This document shows, piece after piece, positions 1 to 8,387 of a stretch of DNA of 64,000 nt. This DNA comes from Pseudonocardia sp. ICBG1293 (GTDB lineage: Bacteria; Actinomycetota; Actinomycetes; Mycobacteriales; Pseudonocardiaceae). The position numbers and the translations under genes were made by a program. Under the pieces are notes generated by a model. That model was not told where the DNA came from. It did no database searches and worked only from the letters and a program-made list of their open reading frames with translations. How positions within the stretch are numbered: position 1 is the first letter of the stretch; each line of letters begins with the position of its first letter. Location: contig NZ_JAHLEL010000044.1 of the NCBI RefSeq assembly GCF_020131355.1, forward strand, positions 124,001 to 188,000. Reading direction: 5' to 3'.

Positions 1-1
1 G

Positions 2-609
2 CGGGCGCTGCCCGCACAGATCCGGCCGGTGATGCGCAGCTACACCCCCGCCGCGGTCCGGCCGGACCGCGGCGAGGTCGACCTCGACGTGTTCGGCCAC
101 GCCCGGCCGGGGCCGGCGAGCGCGTGGGCGGCGGCGGCGCGCCCCGGCGACGCCGTGCTGCTGTCCGGTCCGGACGCACGGCGGGGGAACCCCGACCACG
201 GCGTGCAGTGGCCCCCGGGCAGGCCACCGAGCTGCTGATCACCGGCGACGAGACGGCACTGCCCGCGGTGCGCGGGATCCTGGCCTCGCTGGGGCCGCGG
301 CACCGCGGGCGGGTGCTGGTCGAGGTCGGCGACCCGGCCGATGCCGTCGGCCTCACCGCCACCCACCCGGGCCGCACCGTCGAGCTGTGCCGGCGGCCCG
401 GGCGGCCGTTGCTCGACGCCGTCGCCGACTGGACGCGGGCCCACGGTGCCGCGGCGGCCCGTCTGGGCGACCGCTTCTACGCCTGGAACGCGACCGAGAG
501 CACCCGGGTCGCACGGCTGCGCCGGATGCTGCACGACGCCGGCGTCGCGCCGGAGCGGGTGCACGCGCAGGGCTACTGGCACGACCGGCCCCGTCCCGCT
601 GCCCGCTGA
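2..609 (+). pseudogene. siderophore-interacting protein, 5' truncated by window edge and frameshifted
   Basis: C-terminal part of a SIP/ViuB-type ferric-siderophore reductase, a cytoplasmic flavoprotein that releases iron from imported siderophores using NAD(P)H. The window opens inside the gene. Frame 2 carries MRSYTPA (the flavin-contacting R-x-Y-T motif) and GPASAWAAAARPGD; from about base 220 the same family continues in frame 1 as TELLITGDETALPAV through to AQGYWHDRPRP and a stop at 607-609. One missing base in the C/G-rich stretch at about 212-221 accounts for the switch. What is seen is the frame change; whether it is a true pseudogene or a sequencing error cannot be decided here. The promoter lies outside the window. 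Confidence 0.82.
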
Positions 610-630
610 TCACCCGCGCGTCACTCCGGT

Positions 631-1638
631 GTGTCCGTGCGGCCACCCCCGGGGCGCAGCGTTGCCACCGTGGACGAGACACCGGTCGAGCCCCGGGCCG
701 ACGCCCCCGACGCCCTCCTCCCGCACCCTGCGGCCGCCGACCCCGCGACGTTCCGGGTCGACGACTCCGACGACGACGACCCCACCCTGGTCGGCCCCGA
801 AGGCAGCCCGGTCGACACCTGGCGTCAGGGCTATCCCTACGACGACCGGCTCTCCCGCGTCGAGTACGAGCGCCAGAAGCGGCTGCTGCAGATCGAGCTG
901 CTGAAGCTGCAGAACTGGGTCAAGGACACCGGGAACCGGATCGTCGTGCTGTTCGAGGGACGCGACGCCGCGGGCAAGGGCGGCACGATCAAGCGGTTCA
1001 CCGAGCACCTCAACCCGCGCGGCTGCCGGGTGGTGGCGCTGGAGAAGCCGACCGAGCGCGAGGCCGGGCAGTGGTACTTCCAGCGCTACGTCGGGCATCT
1101 CCCCTCGGCCGGCGAGATCGTGCTGTTCGACCGGTCCTGGTACAACCGGGCCGGGGTCGAGCGGGTCATGGGCTTCACCGACCCGCGCTCCTACATGGAG
1201 TTCCTGCGCGCCACCCCGGAGCTGGAGCGGATGCTCGTCCGCTCGGGGATCCAGCTGGTCAAGCTGTGGTTCTCGGTCTCGCGCGACGAGCAGCGCACCC
1301 GGTTCCTGATCCGCCAGGTCGACCCCGTGCGCCAGTGGAAGCTGTCCCCGATGGACCTCGCCTCGCTCGACAAGTGGGAGGCCTACACCGAGGCCAAGGA
1401 GGCGATGTTCTTCTACACCGACACCAAGGACGCCCCCTGGACGGTGATCAAGAGCAACGACAAGAAGCGGGCGCGCCTGGAGGCGATGCGCCACGTCCTG
1501 GGCCTGTTCGACTACCCGGGCAAGGACACCGGGGTGGCCTCCCCGCCGGACCGGCTGATCGTCGGGCCGGCCGCGGAGATGTTCGAGCAGGACGAGGGAC
1601 CGCACCGTTTCCCCCCGCTGGCCGACCGGCGCCACTGA
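631..1638 (+). CDS. ppk2: polyphosphate kinase 2 (PPK2)
   Basis: 335 aa cytoplasmic PPK2-family enzyme that transfers phosphate between polyphosphate and nucleotides. After a poorly conserved acidic N-terminus (DDSDDDD at about 45-50) comes a P-loop kinase core: Walker A GRDAAGKGG at residues 110-118, the lid-type segment RSWYNRAGVERVMGF, and a C-terminal half with WKLSPMD and YTDTKDAPW, all typical of one-domain PPK2 proteins. The start is uncertain: GTG at 631 is used because it follows the previous stop closely, but another in-frame GTG lies at 670 and neither has a clear ribosome site. It is convergent with the methyltransferase gene at 1666. Nucleotide specificity (ADP or GDP versus AMP) cannot be read from what is visible. 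Confidence 0.93.
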   Translation: MSVRPPPGRSVATVDETPVEPRADAPDALLPHPAAADPATFRVDDSDDDDPTLVGPEGSPVDTWRQGYPYDDRLSRVEYERQKRLLQIELLKLQNWVKDTGNRIVVLFEGRDAAGKGGTIKRFTEHLNPRGCRVVALEKPTEREAGQWYFQRYVGHLPSAGEIVLFDRSWYNRAGVERVMGFTDPRSYMEFLRATPELERMLVRSGIQLVKLWFSVSRDEQRTRFLIRQVDPVRQWKLSPMDLASLDKWEAYTEAKEAMFFYTDTKDAPWTVIKSNDKKRARLEAMRHVLGLFDYPGKDTGVASPPDRLIVGPAAEMFEQDEGPHRFPPLADRRH

Positions 1639-1665
1639 CCGGTCGACCCGCCGCGGGGACGGCGC

Positions 1666-2712
1666 TCAGGCGGGCTCGGCCACCAGCGTCATGGTCAGCG
1701 AGTGGCCCACACCGAGGCCGGGCCCGGCGGCACGTTCGAGGCCGAGCAGGGCGCGGGAGAGCCGCGCGGCGTCGGCACCGGCGAGCGGCCCCGCCCCCCG
1801 GTACGGCTCCAGGGCGCCGTTCCACCGGTCGGCGAAACCGCGCAGCCAGGTCAGCACCTCCGCGGGTGCCCCCTCGGTCGCCGGGGTGAAGTGCAGGTCG
1901 TCCGGGTCGACCCGGGCCGGGTCGCGGACCAGGTCGTTCACCAGGGTCCGGAAGCGCGGTACGGACGGGTGGAAGGTCCCGGTCGCGGTGTGCCGACCGA
2001 CCAGGACCGACCGGTCGACGGCGGTGCGCGACACCAGACGTGCGCCGCTGCCCGCCAGCGCGGCGTCGACGGTGGCGTCGAGCTCGGCGCGGCCGTAGAA
2101 GGTCATCGGCTCGGATATCGCCCCGCCGTCGCCGGCGAAGAAGCTCATCGCGTAGTCCCACCGCTCGGTGCCCCAGCGCGGCTGCCACTCCACCGAGTAC
2201 CGGCCGAGGACGTCGACGACGACCGCGGCCCGCCGGCCCCGGTCCGCGACCGCGGTCAGCACCGAGCCGAGCGCGGCGACGAGCTCGTCGCGGGTGAGGT
2301 GGGAGTACGGGACACCGCAGGACAGGTAGAGGTCGAACGCGCCGCCGGGCAGCGCGTCGCGCACGTCGCCGAGCACGAACGTCGCCGACGGCGAGTCGAC
2401 GGTGCCGCGTGCGGTGGCGACCATCTCCGGGTCGACGTCTAGGCCGACGTAGCGCAGCCGGTCCTCGTCGACGACCGGCGGGGCATCGCCTGCCGGGCGG
2501 GTGAGCAGTGTGAACCCGTCGGCGGTGCCGGACCCGATGTCGAGCACCGCCACGGGGTCCGACCGCCGCAGGTGCAGCGCGGCCAGCGCGCCGGCGATGA
2601 CCCGCCGGGTGACCGGCTCCTCGGACCCGATCTTGACCGGGTCCCGGCGCGACGGGGACAGGTAGTGGGCACTCGCGCCGCGATAGGACGGGGCCTGCTC
2701 GGAACGGCTCAC
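1666..2712 (-). CDS. class I SAM-dependent methyltransferase
   Basis: 348 aa protein with a Rossmann methyltransferase core: motif I VLDIGSGTADG near residues 55-65, the acidic ribose-binding LDVD, motif II-like FVLGDVRDALPG and motif III FDLYLSCGVPYS. The C-terminal 150 residues look like a substrate-binding extension. The substrate is not recognisable. GTG start at 2712 with an upstream GGAAGGG. An inverted repeat with 7-bp arms lies at 2727-2745, just upstream, and may be an operator. Convergent with ppk2 and separated from the DUF397 gene by a terminator hairpin, so probably a monocistronic unit. Confidence 0.8.
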   Translation of the reverse strand: MSRSEQAPSYRGASAHYLSPSRRDPVKIGSEEPVTRRVIAGALAALHLRRSDPVAVLDIGSGTADGFTLLTRPAGDAPPVVDEDRLRYVGLDVDPEMVATARGTVDSPSATFVLGDVRDALPGGAFDLYLSCGVPYSHLTRDELVAALGSVLTAVADRGRRAAVVVDVLGRYSVEWQPRWGTERWDYAMSFFAGDGGAISEPMTFYGRAELDATVDAALAGSGARLVSRTAVDRSVLVGRHTATGTFHPSVPRFRTLVNDLVRDPARVDPDDLHFTPATEGAPAEVLTWLRGFADRWNGALEPYRGAGPLAGADAARLSRALLGLERAAGPGLGVGHSLTMTLVAEPA

Positions 2713-2726
2713 CGTCCCTTCCTACA

Positions 2727-2745
2727 CCGAGAAGATCATTCTCGG
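2727..2745. promoter_or_regulatory. inverted repeat, possible operator of methyltransferase gene
   Basis: Arms CCGAGAA and TTCTCGG with a 5-base spacer, starting 15 bases upstream of the methyltransferase start at 2712. Position suits a repressor site or a 5' UTR hairpin. No regulator in the window is clearly matched to it. Confidence 0.4.
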
Positions 2746-2749
2746 CTCA

Positions 2750-2784
2750 CCGCGGGCGGCCGGGGTCGGGCCGGCCGCCCGCGG
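2750..2784 (-). terminator. hairpin terminator after DUF397 gene
   Basis: Perfect 14-bp GC stem (arms CCGCGGGCGGCCGG / CCGGCCGCCCGCGG) with a 7-base loop, just downstream of the DUF397 stop at 2802 on the minus strand. There is no U-tract, as is usual for actinobacterial terminators. Confidence 0.6.
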
Positions 2785-2801
2785 GAGATCGGCGGGGCGG
2801 C

Positions 2802-3032
2802 TCAGGCGAGGTCGTCCAGCTCGCCGTTCCTGATCGAGGCCAGGAAGGCGGCCATGTCGGCCGCCGGGAAGGCGAGCACGGTGCCGTGCGGGTCACGGGA
2901 GTTGCGGACGGCCACGGTCCCCGTGGTCACGACGGCGAGCTCGACGCAGTTGCCCTGGTAGCCGCTGCGCACGCTCTTGCGCCACGCCAGCGAATCGATC
3001 GCCGCGGGGCCGCTCAGGTGCATCTGTTCCAT
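2802..3032 (-). CDS. DUF397 protein
   Basis: 76 aa protein of the DUF397 family: WRKSVRSGYQGNCVELA followed by VAVRNSRDPHG and a C-terminal FPAADMAAFLASIRNGE helix. In actinomycetes these small proteins sit next to XRE/DUF5753 regulators and are thought to act as their partners or antagonists (family knowledge), as here with the gene at 3248-4141. The ATG at 3032 is preceded by GAGGAG at an 8-base spacing, which decides the start. The inverted repeat at 3061-3077 overlaps its likely promoter. Confidence 0.9.
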   Translation of the reverse strand: MEQMHLSGPAAIDSLAWRKSVRSGYQGNCVELAVVTTGTVAVRNSRDPHGTVLAFPAADMAAFLASIRNGELDDLA

Positions 3033-3060
3033 GCGAATGCTCTCCTCATCTGCACGTGCA

Positions 3061-3077
3061 TTTTCCGTTGCGGAAAA
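3061..3077. promoter_or_regulatory. 17-bp inverted repeat overlapping DUF397 promoter
   Basis: TTTTCCG-TTG-CGGAAAA, perfect 7-bp arms, 29 bases upstream of the DUF397 start. On the minus strand a TAGCTT -10-like hexamer abuts it, so a bound repressor would block initiation. The neighbouring XRE regulator is the obvious candidate ligand (inference). Confidence 0.5.
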
Positions 3078-3247
3078 GCTAGCAGGGTGAACGCGGTTCG
3101 GTCGTGCAAAACAGGACGAACGCGCCCGGCGGTCGCCCGGCCGCGCCCGAGTGCGCCGGTCGGACCGTGGGCGGTCGAGAACCGACGGTGATCCCGGTCC
3201 CGGGGGACGCCGCGCCGTTCGTCGCCCGGCAGCGACGTCGTCGCAGG

Positions 3248-4141
3248 TCAGCGCTCGGCGCGGAGCTTGCTCAGGGCCTGTTTGGTCTGCTCCGGGCTCA
3301 GCGCGTCCACGGTGAGCCGGTCCATGGACCGGCCGTACCGCTCGACGTCGGCCCGCTTGTCCAGGTAGGAGGCTCCGGTCATCTCCTCGAGATAGACCAG
3401 GTCGGGCAGCTCCGGTTCGGCGAAGCGCAGCATGGTGAAGGCGTGTTCGGCGCCGTAGCCGGACAGGTCCCAGGGCAGCAGCTGCACGATGACGTTCGGC
3501 AGCGACGACAGCTCGACGAGGTGGTCGAGCTGGGCGCGGAAGACCGCCTCGCCGCCGCCCGGGCGGTGCAGCACGGCCTCGTCGAGGACGGTCCAGAAGG
3601 TCGGCGCGTCCTTGCGGTGCAGCACGCGCTGGCGCCGCAGCCGCACCTCCAGACGCTTCTCGACGTCGGCCCGCTCGGCGGGCGGGAGGTCGGGGTGTCC
3701 GCCGCTGACGACCGCCCGGGCGTACTCCTCGGTCTGCAGCAGCCCGGGGACGAACAGCAGCTCGTAGGACGAGATCCGCGACGCCGAGGCCTCCAGCCCC
3801 ACGAAGTCCTCGAACCAGCCGGGCACGACGTCGTTGTAGCGGGCCCACCAGCCGCTGGAGTTGCTCTCCTCGGCCATCGACAGGACCTGGTCGCGCTCGG
3901 GCCCCTCGCCGATGCCGTACATCGTCAGCAGGTCGGCGACGTCGCGTTGCTTGAACCCGACCTTGCCGGACTCCAGCCTGCTCATCTTCGAGTCCGAGCC
4001 GCGGATCGCGTACGCCGCGTCGGCCCGCGAGATCCCCGCCCGCTCCCGCAGCCGGCGCAGGTGCGAGCCCAGGACGATGCGCCGCGCGATGGGGCCGCGG
4101 TCGGCTCCGGGCGGGGTGGGGCTGTTCGGGCTGGGGACCAC
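3248..4141 (-). CDS. XRE-family HTH regulator with DUF5753 domain
   Basis: 297 aa. N-terminal XRE helix-turn-helix at about residues 18-75 (LRRLRERAGISRADAAYAI ... SKMSRLESGK), then the DUF5753 ligand-like domain (WWARYNDVVPGWFEDFVGLEASA, LLFVPGLLQTEEYARA, VIVQLLPW). A longer open frame runs upstream to 4363, but GTG at 4141 is preceded by AGGAG at 9 bases and fits the usual family length. A -10-like TAGGCT lies at 4188-4193 on the minus strand. It pairs with the DUF397 gene 215 bp downstream; such pairs regulate development or antibiotic production in streptomycetes (family knowledge). Confidence 0.9.
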   Translation of the reverse strand: MVPSPNSPTPPGADRGPIARRIVLGSHLRRLRERAGISRADAAYAIRGSDSKMSRLESGKVGFKQRDVADLLTMYGIGEGPERDQVLSMAEESNSSGWWARYNDVVPGWFEDFVGLEASASRISSYELLFVPGLLQTEEYARAVVSGGHPDLPPAERADVEKRLEVRLRRQRVLHRKDAPTFWTVLDEAVLHRPGGGEAVFRAQLDHLVELSSLPNVIVQLLPWDLSGYGAEHAFTMLRFAEPELPDLVYLEEMTGASYLDKRADVERYGRSMDRLTVDALSPEQTKQALSKLRAER

Positions 4142-4381
4142 CGGGACGGGCTCCTGCAGGTTGCGGGGACTGCCGATCGGGTGACCCAGCCTACACAACG
4201 GGCGCGCGGACCGTCTGCGGTCCCGATCACGGCCCACCACCGGACGGTGACGGTGCGTGCCGGTCGGGGGCGGTCCGATACGGTGTCCGCACCGGTGATC
4301 GGCGCCACGACGGGGCGCCGCCCGGGCACCGACCGACGACCCGGCGCCACCCGCGCCGACCACGCAGTGAGGACTCCGCCG

Positions 4382-5205
4382 ATGGCCCAGCCGACCGAGG
4401 GTCCGCTCCCGCGTACATCGACACGACCAAGGCCAGCATCGCCCGGGTCTACGACTACGCGCTCGGCGGGAAGGACAACTACGAGGTCGACCGGGACACC
4501 ATCGAGCGGGTCCGCAAGGTCGCCCCCGAGGTCAACCAGCTCGCCATCGACAACCGGGCGTTCCTGATCCGGGCGGCGCGCTTCGTCGCCACCCAGACCT
4601 CGATCACCCAGTACCTGGACTGCGGCTCCGGTCTGCCGACCGCGGAGAACACCCACCAGGTGGTGCAGCGACTGCAGCCGGAGGCCCGCGTCGCCTACGT
4701 CGACAACGACCCGACCGTCATCGCGCACGGTCGGGCGCTGCTGGAGGACAACGAGTTCACCCGCTTCTCCGCCGCCGACATCCGGGAGCCGGAGACGGTG
4801 CTGGCCGACCCGTCGGTGCAGGGCTTCCTGGACCTCGACCAGCCGGTCGCGCTCTTCCAGATCGGCACCATCCACCACTTCGACGACGCCGTCGACCCGC
4901 AGGCGATCATGGCCCGCTACATCGAGCGGCTCGCCCCCGGCAGCGTCGTCGCGATCGCGCACTTCTTCGACCCGGAGAACGCCGACAGCGAGCTCGCCCG
5001 GCGGATGGAGCAGGTGTTCGTGCACAGCCCGATGGGCAGCGGCCGGTTCCGCACGCTCGCCGAGATCACCGACCTGTTCCCCGGCCTGGACCTGGTCGAT
5101 CCGGGCATCGTCCCCTGCTACCGGTGGTGGCCCGACGGCCCGCAGCTGCGTACCGAGGACCCGGTGCAGCGCTGCATCGTCGGCGGGGTCGGCATCAAGC
5201 GATGA
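4382..5205 (+). pseudogene. DUF574 SAM-dependent methyltransferase, frameshifted near N-terminus
   Basis: About 274 codons of the actinomycete DUF574 (Methyltransf_19) family. The ATG at 4382 has a GAGGA site 8 bases upstream and reads MAQPTEGPLP in frame 2; family homology then resumes in frame 1 as AYIDTTKASIARVYDYALGG followed by KDNYEVDRD, the family hallmark. Frame 1 has no start codon upstream of GTG 4660, so an intact gene requires one base missing at about 4400-4411, in a C-rich stretch. The rest is complete: YLDCGSGLPT, YVDNDPTVIAH, FQIGTIHHFDD, and a C-terminal PCYRWWPDG. Divergent from the XRE gene. Looks functional apart from the single indel. Confidence 0.82.
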
Positions 5206-5263
5206 GTTCGCGGGGCCCCCGCGGTCGGAGGGTGTGACACCCACCGAACACGGGAGGCCCACC

Positions 5264-6392
5264 GTGCCCGCCACCCTCGACCGCACCGCAGCGCTCCTGC
5301 ACGACGCCGTCGACGCCGGGCGTGTCCCTGGGGTGGTCGCGGCCGTCGACCGGCCCGGCCGCGGCACCCGCATCCACGTCCTGGGCGAGGACGGCGCCGG
5401 GCACCTGCTGCGCCGTGACACCGTCGTCCGGATCGCCTCGATCACGAAGCCGGTGGTCGCGGTCGCCGCGCTCGCACTCGTCGAGGACGGGCTGCTCGAC
5501 CTCGACGAGCCGGTCGCGGCGTGGCTGCCGGAGTTCGCCGCGCCGCGGGTGCTGCGCCACGAGGCCGCCGAGCTCGACGACACCGTGCCCGCACTCCGCC
5601 CGATCACCCTGTACGACCTGCTGACCTACCGCTGCGGGGCCGGGATGCTCCCCCGGTTCTCGTTCGACCTGCCCGTGCAGCACGCCACCGCCGGGCTGGG
5701 CAGCGACGGGCCACCGGGCAGCTATCCGTTGCCCGACCCCGACACCTGGACCGCGCGGCTGGCAGCGGTGCCGCTCGTCGCGCAGCCGGGGACGCGCTGG
5801 CTCTACCAGACCAGCGGCGACCTGCTCGGTGTCCTGCTGGCCCGCCGCTGCGGGACCGACCTGCAGACCGTGCTGGCCGAGCGGGTGTTCGGCCCGCTCG
5901 GGATGCACGACACCGGCTTCTCGGTGCCGGTCGCCGACCGCGACCGGTTCGTGCCGCTGCTGACGGCGGCCCCCGGTGGGGGCTTCGCCGTGGTCGACCC
6001 GGTCGACGGCGCGTGGGCGGCGCCGCCTGTGTTCCCCTCCGGAGCGGGCGGCCTGGTGTCCACCCTGGACGACCTGCTCGCGTTCGGCAGGGCGCTGCGC
6101 GACGGCGGCGCCCCGGTCCTGTCCCCCGGCGCGGTCGCCGGGCTGACGACCGACCGGCTCGACGCCGCCCAGCGCGCCGGTGCCGCCCCCCTTCCTCGAC
6201 GACGGCACCGGCTGGGGCCTGGGACTGGCCGTCGAGCCCGGGGGCCGCTACGGCTGGGACGGCGGCCTGGGCACCGGATGGCGCTCCGACCCGTCGACCG
6301 GGGTGATCTCCCTGCTGCTCACGCAGGTGAGGTGGGACGGGCCCGAGGGGCCGGCGCTCGTGCACTCCTTCCGCGCTGCGGCGCACTCCTGA
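5264..6392 (+). pseudogene. serine beta-lactamase-family hydrolase, frameshifted near C-terminus
   Basis: About 375 codons of the beta-lactamase/penicillin-binding-like PF00144 family (class C-like esterases and peptidases). The catalytic SxxK is S59-I-T-K62, and Y181 in LYQTSGD matches the second catalytic motif. GTG 5264 is preceded by GGGAGG at 6 bases and is preferred to GTG 5234. Frame 2 is coding to about 6183, then FLDDGTGWGLGLAVEPGG and the terminal family segment continue in frame 3 to the stop at 6390-6392. The switch falls in a run of six C at about 6185-6191, as expected for one extra C. No signal peptide is visible, so the location is probably cytoplasmic. Follows the DUF574 gene by 58 bases. 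Confidence 0.82.
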
Positions 6393-6489
6393 GGGTCGGC
6401 GGTCCTTCCCGGGCCCCGGCGACCCCGACGGCGACACCCGGGCGGTCGGAGGATCGCCGGCGACGGCCGGGTACACCCCGTCACACCGA

Positions 6490-6518
6490 TTGCGGGACCG
6501 TCCCGGGAGGCGCATACT
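6490..6518 (+). promoter_or_regulatory. promoter of FAD monooxygenase gene
   Basis: -35 TTGCGG (6490-6495), 17-base spacer, -10 CATACT (6513-6518). Initiation would fall at about 6525, immediately before the palindrome at 6527-6542. Confidence 0.5.
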
Positions 6519-6526
6519 CGCCTTAA

Positions 6527-6542
6527 TTCAACAGCAGTTGAA
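6527..6542. promoter_or_regulatory. palindromic operator TTCAACAGCAGTTGAA
   Basis: Perfect 6-bp arms TTCAAC / GTTGAA around AGCA, between the -10 box and the start at 6557. The stretch is conspicuously AT-richer than its surroundings. TetR- or MarR-type repressors often bind such sites; the only nearby regulator is the Lrp-type gene at 7830. Confidence 0.6.
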
Positions 6543-6556
6543 ATGAGGTGGGTGCG

Positions 6557-7819
6557 ATGACGGAGCGGACGACGTGCTGTGTGGTCGGGGGCGGACCGGC
6601 CGGGATGATGCTGGGCCTGCTGCTGGCCAGGGCCGGGGTCGAGGTGACCGTGCTGGAGAAGCACGGCGACTTCCTGCGGGACTTCCGCGGGGACACCGTG
6701 CACCCGACGACCCTGGACCTGCTCGACGACCTGGGGCTCGGCGAGCGGTTCGCCGCGCTGCCGCAGAGCCGGGTCGACGAGGTCGTGCTCCCCGACGAGC
6801 GGGGCGGCGCGCAGCGGATCGGGAACATGTCGCTGCTGAGCAGGGTCGGGGTGCGCCACCCCTACGTCGCGCTCGTCCCCCAGTGGGACCTGCTGGACCT
6901 GCTCGCCGACGCCGCGTCCGCCGAGCCGTCGTTCCACCTGCGGATGGACACCCGGGCGACCTCGGTCGTGCGGGAGCACGGGCGGGTCGTCGGCGTCCGG
7001 TACGCGACGACCACCGCCCCCGGGGAGGAGACCACCGGCGAGATCCGGGCCGACCTCACCGTCGCCTGCGACGGCAGGCACTCGGTCCTGCGCGAGGAGT
7101 CCGGGCTGCCGGTGACCTCCTACGACGTCCCGTTCGACACCTGGTGGTTCCGGCTGCCCCGCCGCTCCGACGAGGTGCGGGCGACGCTGCGTCCCCGGAT
7201 CGGCGCCGGGCGTTTCGCCGTGGTCATCCCGCGCGAGGGGTACTACCAGATCGGCTACCTCGCCCCGAAGGGCGCCGACGCCCGGCTGCGCGCCGCGGGT
7301 CTCGACGCGTTCCGCGCCGACGTCGCCGACCTCATGCCGGAGTTCGCCGACCGGGTGGACGCCCTCACCTCGATGGACGAGGTGAAGCACCTCGACGTGC
7401 AGCTCAACCGGCTGCGCCGGTGGAACGTCGACGGCCTGCTCTGCATCGGCGACGCCGCGCACGCGATGTCCCCGATCGGCGGGGTCGGGATCAACCTGGC
7501 GATCCAGGACGCGGTGGCGACCGCGACGCTGCTCGCCGCGCCGCTGCAGCGCGGCACCCTCACCGGACGCGCCCTCGCCCGGGTCCGCAACCGCAGGCTG
7601 CTGCCGACCGTCCTGGTCCAGGGACTGCAGCGGATCATGCACCGGAACATCGCCGGACCGGCCCTGGCGGGGCGTCTGGACGGGCCCCCGGCGCCGTTGA
7701 TGAGGCTGATGCGCGCGGTGCCCGCCGCCCAGATCGTGCCCGCCTACCTGGTCGGCGTGGGGTTCCGGCCGGAGCGGGCGCCGGACTTCGCCCGTCGCGA
7801 CCCGGTACCGGCCGCCTAG
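6557..7819 (+). CDS. FAD-dependent monooxygenase (PHBH-type)
   Basis: 420 aa flavoprotein of the p-hydroxybenzoate hydroxylase fold, likely oxidising an aromatic or related substrate with NAD(P)H and O2. Visible: Rossmann motif VVGGGPAG (about residues 9-16), DG motif CDGRHSVLRE, and the GD motif CIGDAAHAMSPIGGVGIN. ATG 6557 is chosen over GTG 6548 because an AGGTGG lies upstream and the Rossmann strand begins six residues later. It has its own promoter and operator, suggesting inducible expression. The Lrp gene begins 11 bases downstream. The substrate is not identifiable. Confidence 0.88.
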   Translation: MTERTTCCVVGGGPAGMMLGLLLARAGVEVTVLEKHGDFLRDFRGDTVHPTTLDLLDDLGLGERFAALPQSRVDEVVLPDERGGAQRIGNMSLLSRVGVRHPYVALVPQWDLLDLLADAASAEPSFHLRMDTRATSVVREHGRVVGVRYATTTAPGEETTGEIRADLTVACDGRHSVLREESGLPVTSYDVPFDTWWFRLPRRSDEVRATLRPRIGAGRFAVVIPREGYYQIGYLAPKGADARLRAAGLDAFRADVADLMPEFADRVDALTSMDEVKHLDVQLNRLRRWNVDGLLCIGDAAHAMSPIGGVGINLAIQDAVATATLLAAPLQRGTLTGRALARVRNRRLLPTVLVQGLQRIMHRNIAGPALAGRLDGPPAPLMRLMRAVPAAQIVPAYLVGVGFRPERAPDFARRDPVPAA

Positions 7820-7829
7820 ACTCCGCGCC

Positions 7830-8330
7830 GTGCTCGCCCTGGACGCCCTCGACGTCGACCTGCTCGCGGCGCTGCGCGACCGACCGCGGGCCGGGGTCCT
7901 CGAGCTGTCGAGGACCCTGGGGGTGGCCCGCGGGACGGTGCAGGCGCGGCTGGACCGGCTCGAACGCGCCGGGGTGGTCACCGGGTACGGCCCGGACGTC
8001 GACCTCCCGGCGGCCGGGTACGGCGTGCAGGCGTTCGTGACGCTGGAGATCGCGCAGGGCGAGCTGGGCGACGTCGCCGCCGAGCTCGCGGCGCTGCCCG
8101 CGGTCACCGAGGCCTACGCGACGACCGGCTCGTCGGACGTGCTGTGCCGGCTCGCGGCGTCGTCGCACGAGGACCTGCAGGACACCCTGCTCGCGCTCGG
8201 CCGCTCGCCGCTGGTCGCCCGATCCACCAGCGTGGTGGTGCTGTCCACACTCGTCCCGCCACGGTGGCGCCCGCTGCTGGAGCGCGATCACCGGGAGGGA
8301 CCGAGCCGGGCGCCCGCCTACCGGGGCTGA
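7830..8330 (+). CDS. Lrp/AsnC-family transcriptional regulator
   Basis: 166 aa. N-terminal AsnC winged HTH (LDALDVDLLAALRDRPRAGV, LGVARGTVQARLDRLERAGVV) and C-terminal RAM-like ligand-binding domain (AFVTLEIAQGELGDVAAEL, YATTGSSDVLCRLAA). GTG 7830 lies 7 bases after a TAGACT hexamer (7817-7822) that overlaps the preceding stop codon, so it could be transcribed leaderless from its own promoter as well as from the monooxygenase promoter. It may control the upstream FAD enzyme in response to an amino acid or related effector (inference from adjacency). Confidence 0.9.
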   Translation: MLALDALDVDLLAALRDRPRAGVLELSRTLGVARGTVQARLDRLERAGVVTGYGPDVDLPAAGYGVQAFVTLEIAQGELGDVAAELAALPAVTEAYATTGSSDVLCRLAASSHEDLQDTLLALGRSPLVARSTSVVVLSTLVPPRWRPLLERDHREGPSRAPAYRG

Positions 8331-8387
8331 CCGGATCCCCGTAGTTCGACGGTGCCCGCGCCGGGGCGGTCGGGGCACGATCCCTCC

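Noticed and set aside
2727-2745. Fur/Zur- or IdeR-type metal box
   Set aside because: Arms resemble metal-regulator sites only loosely and the spacing differs, so I report it only as an inverted repeat.
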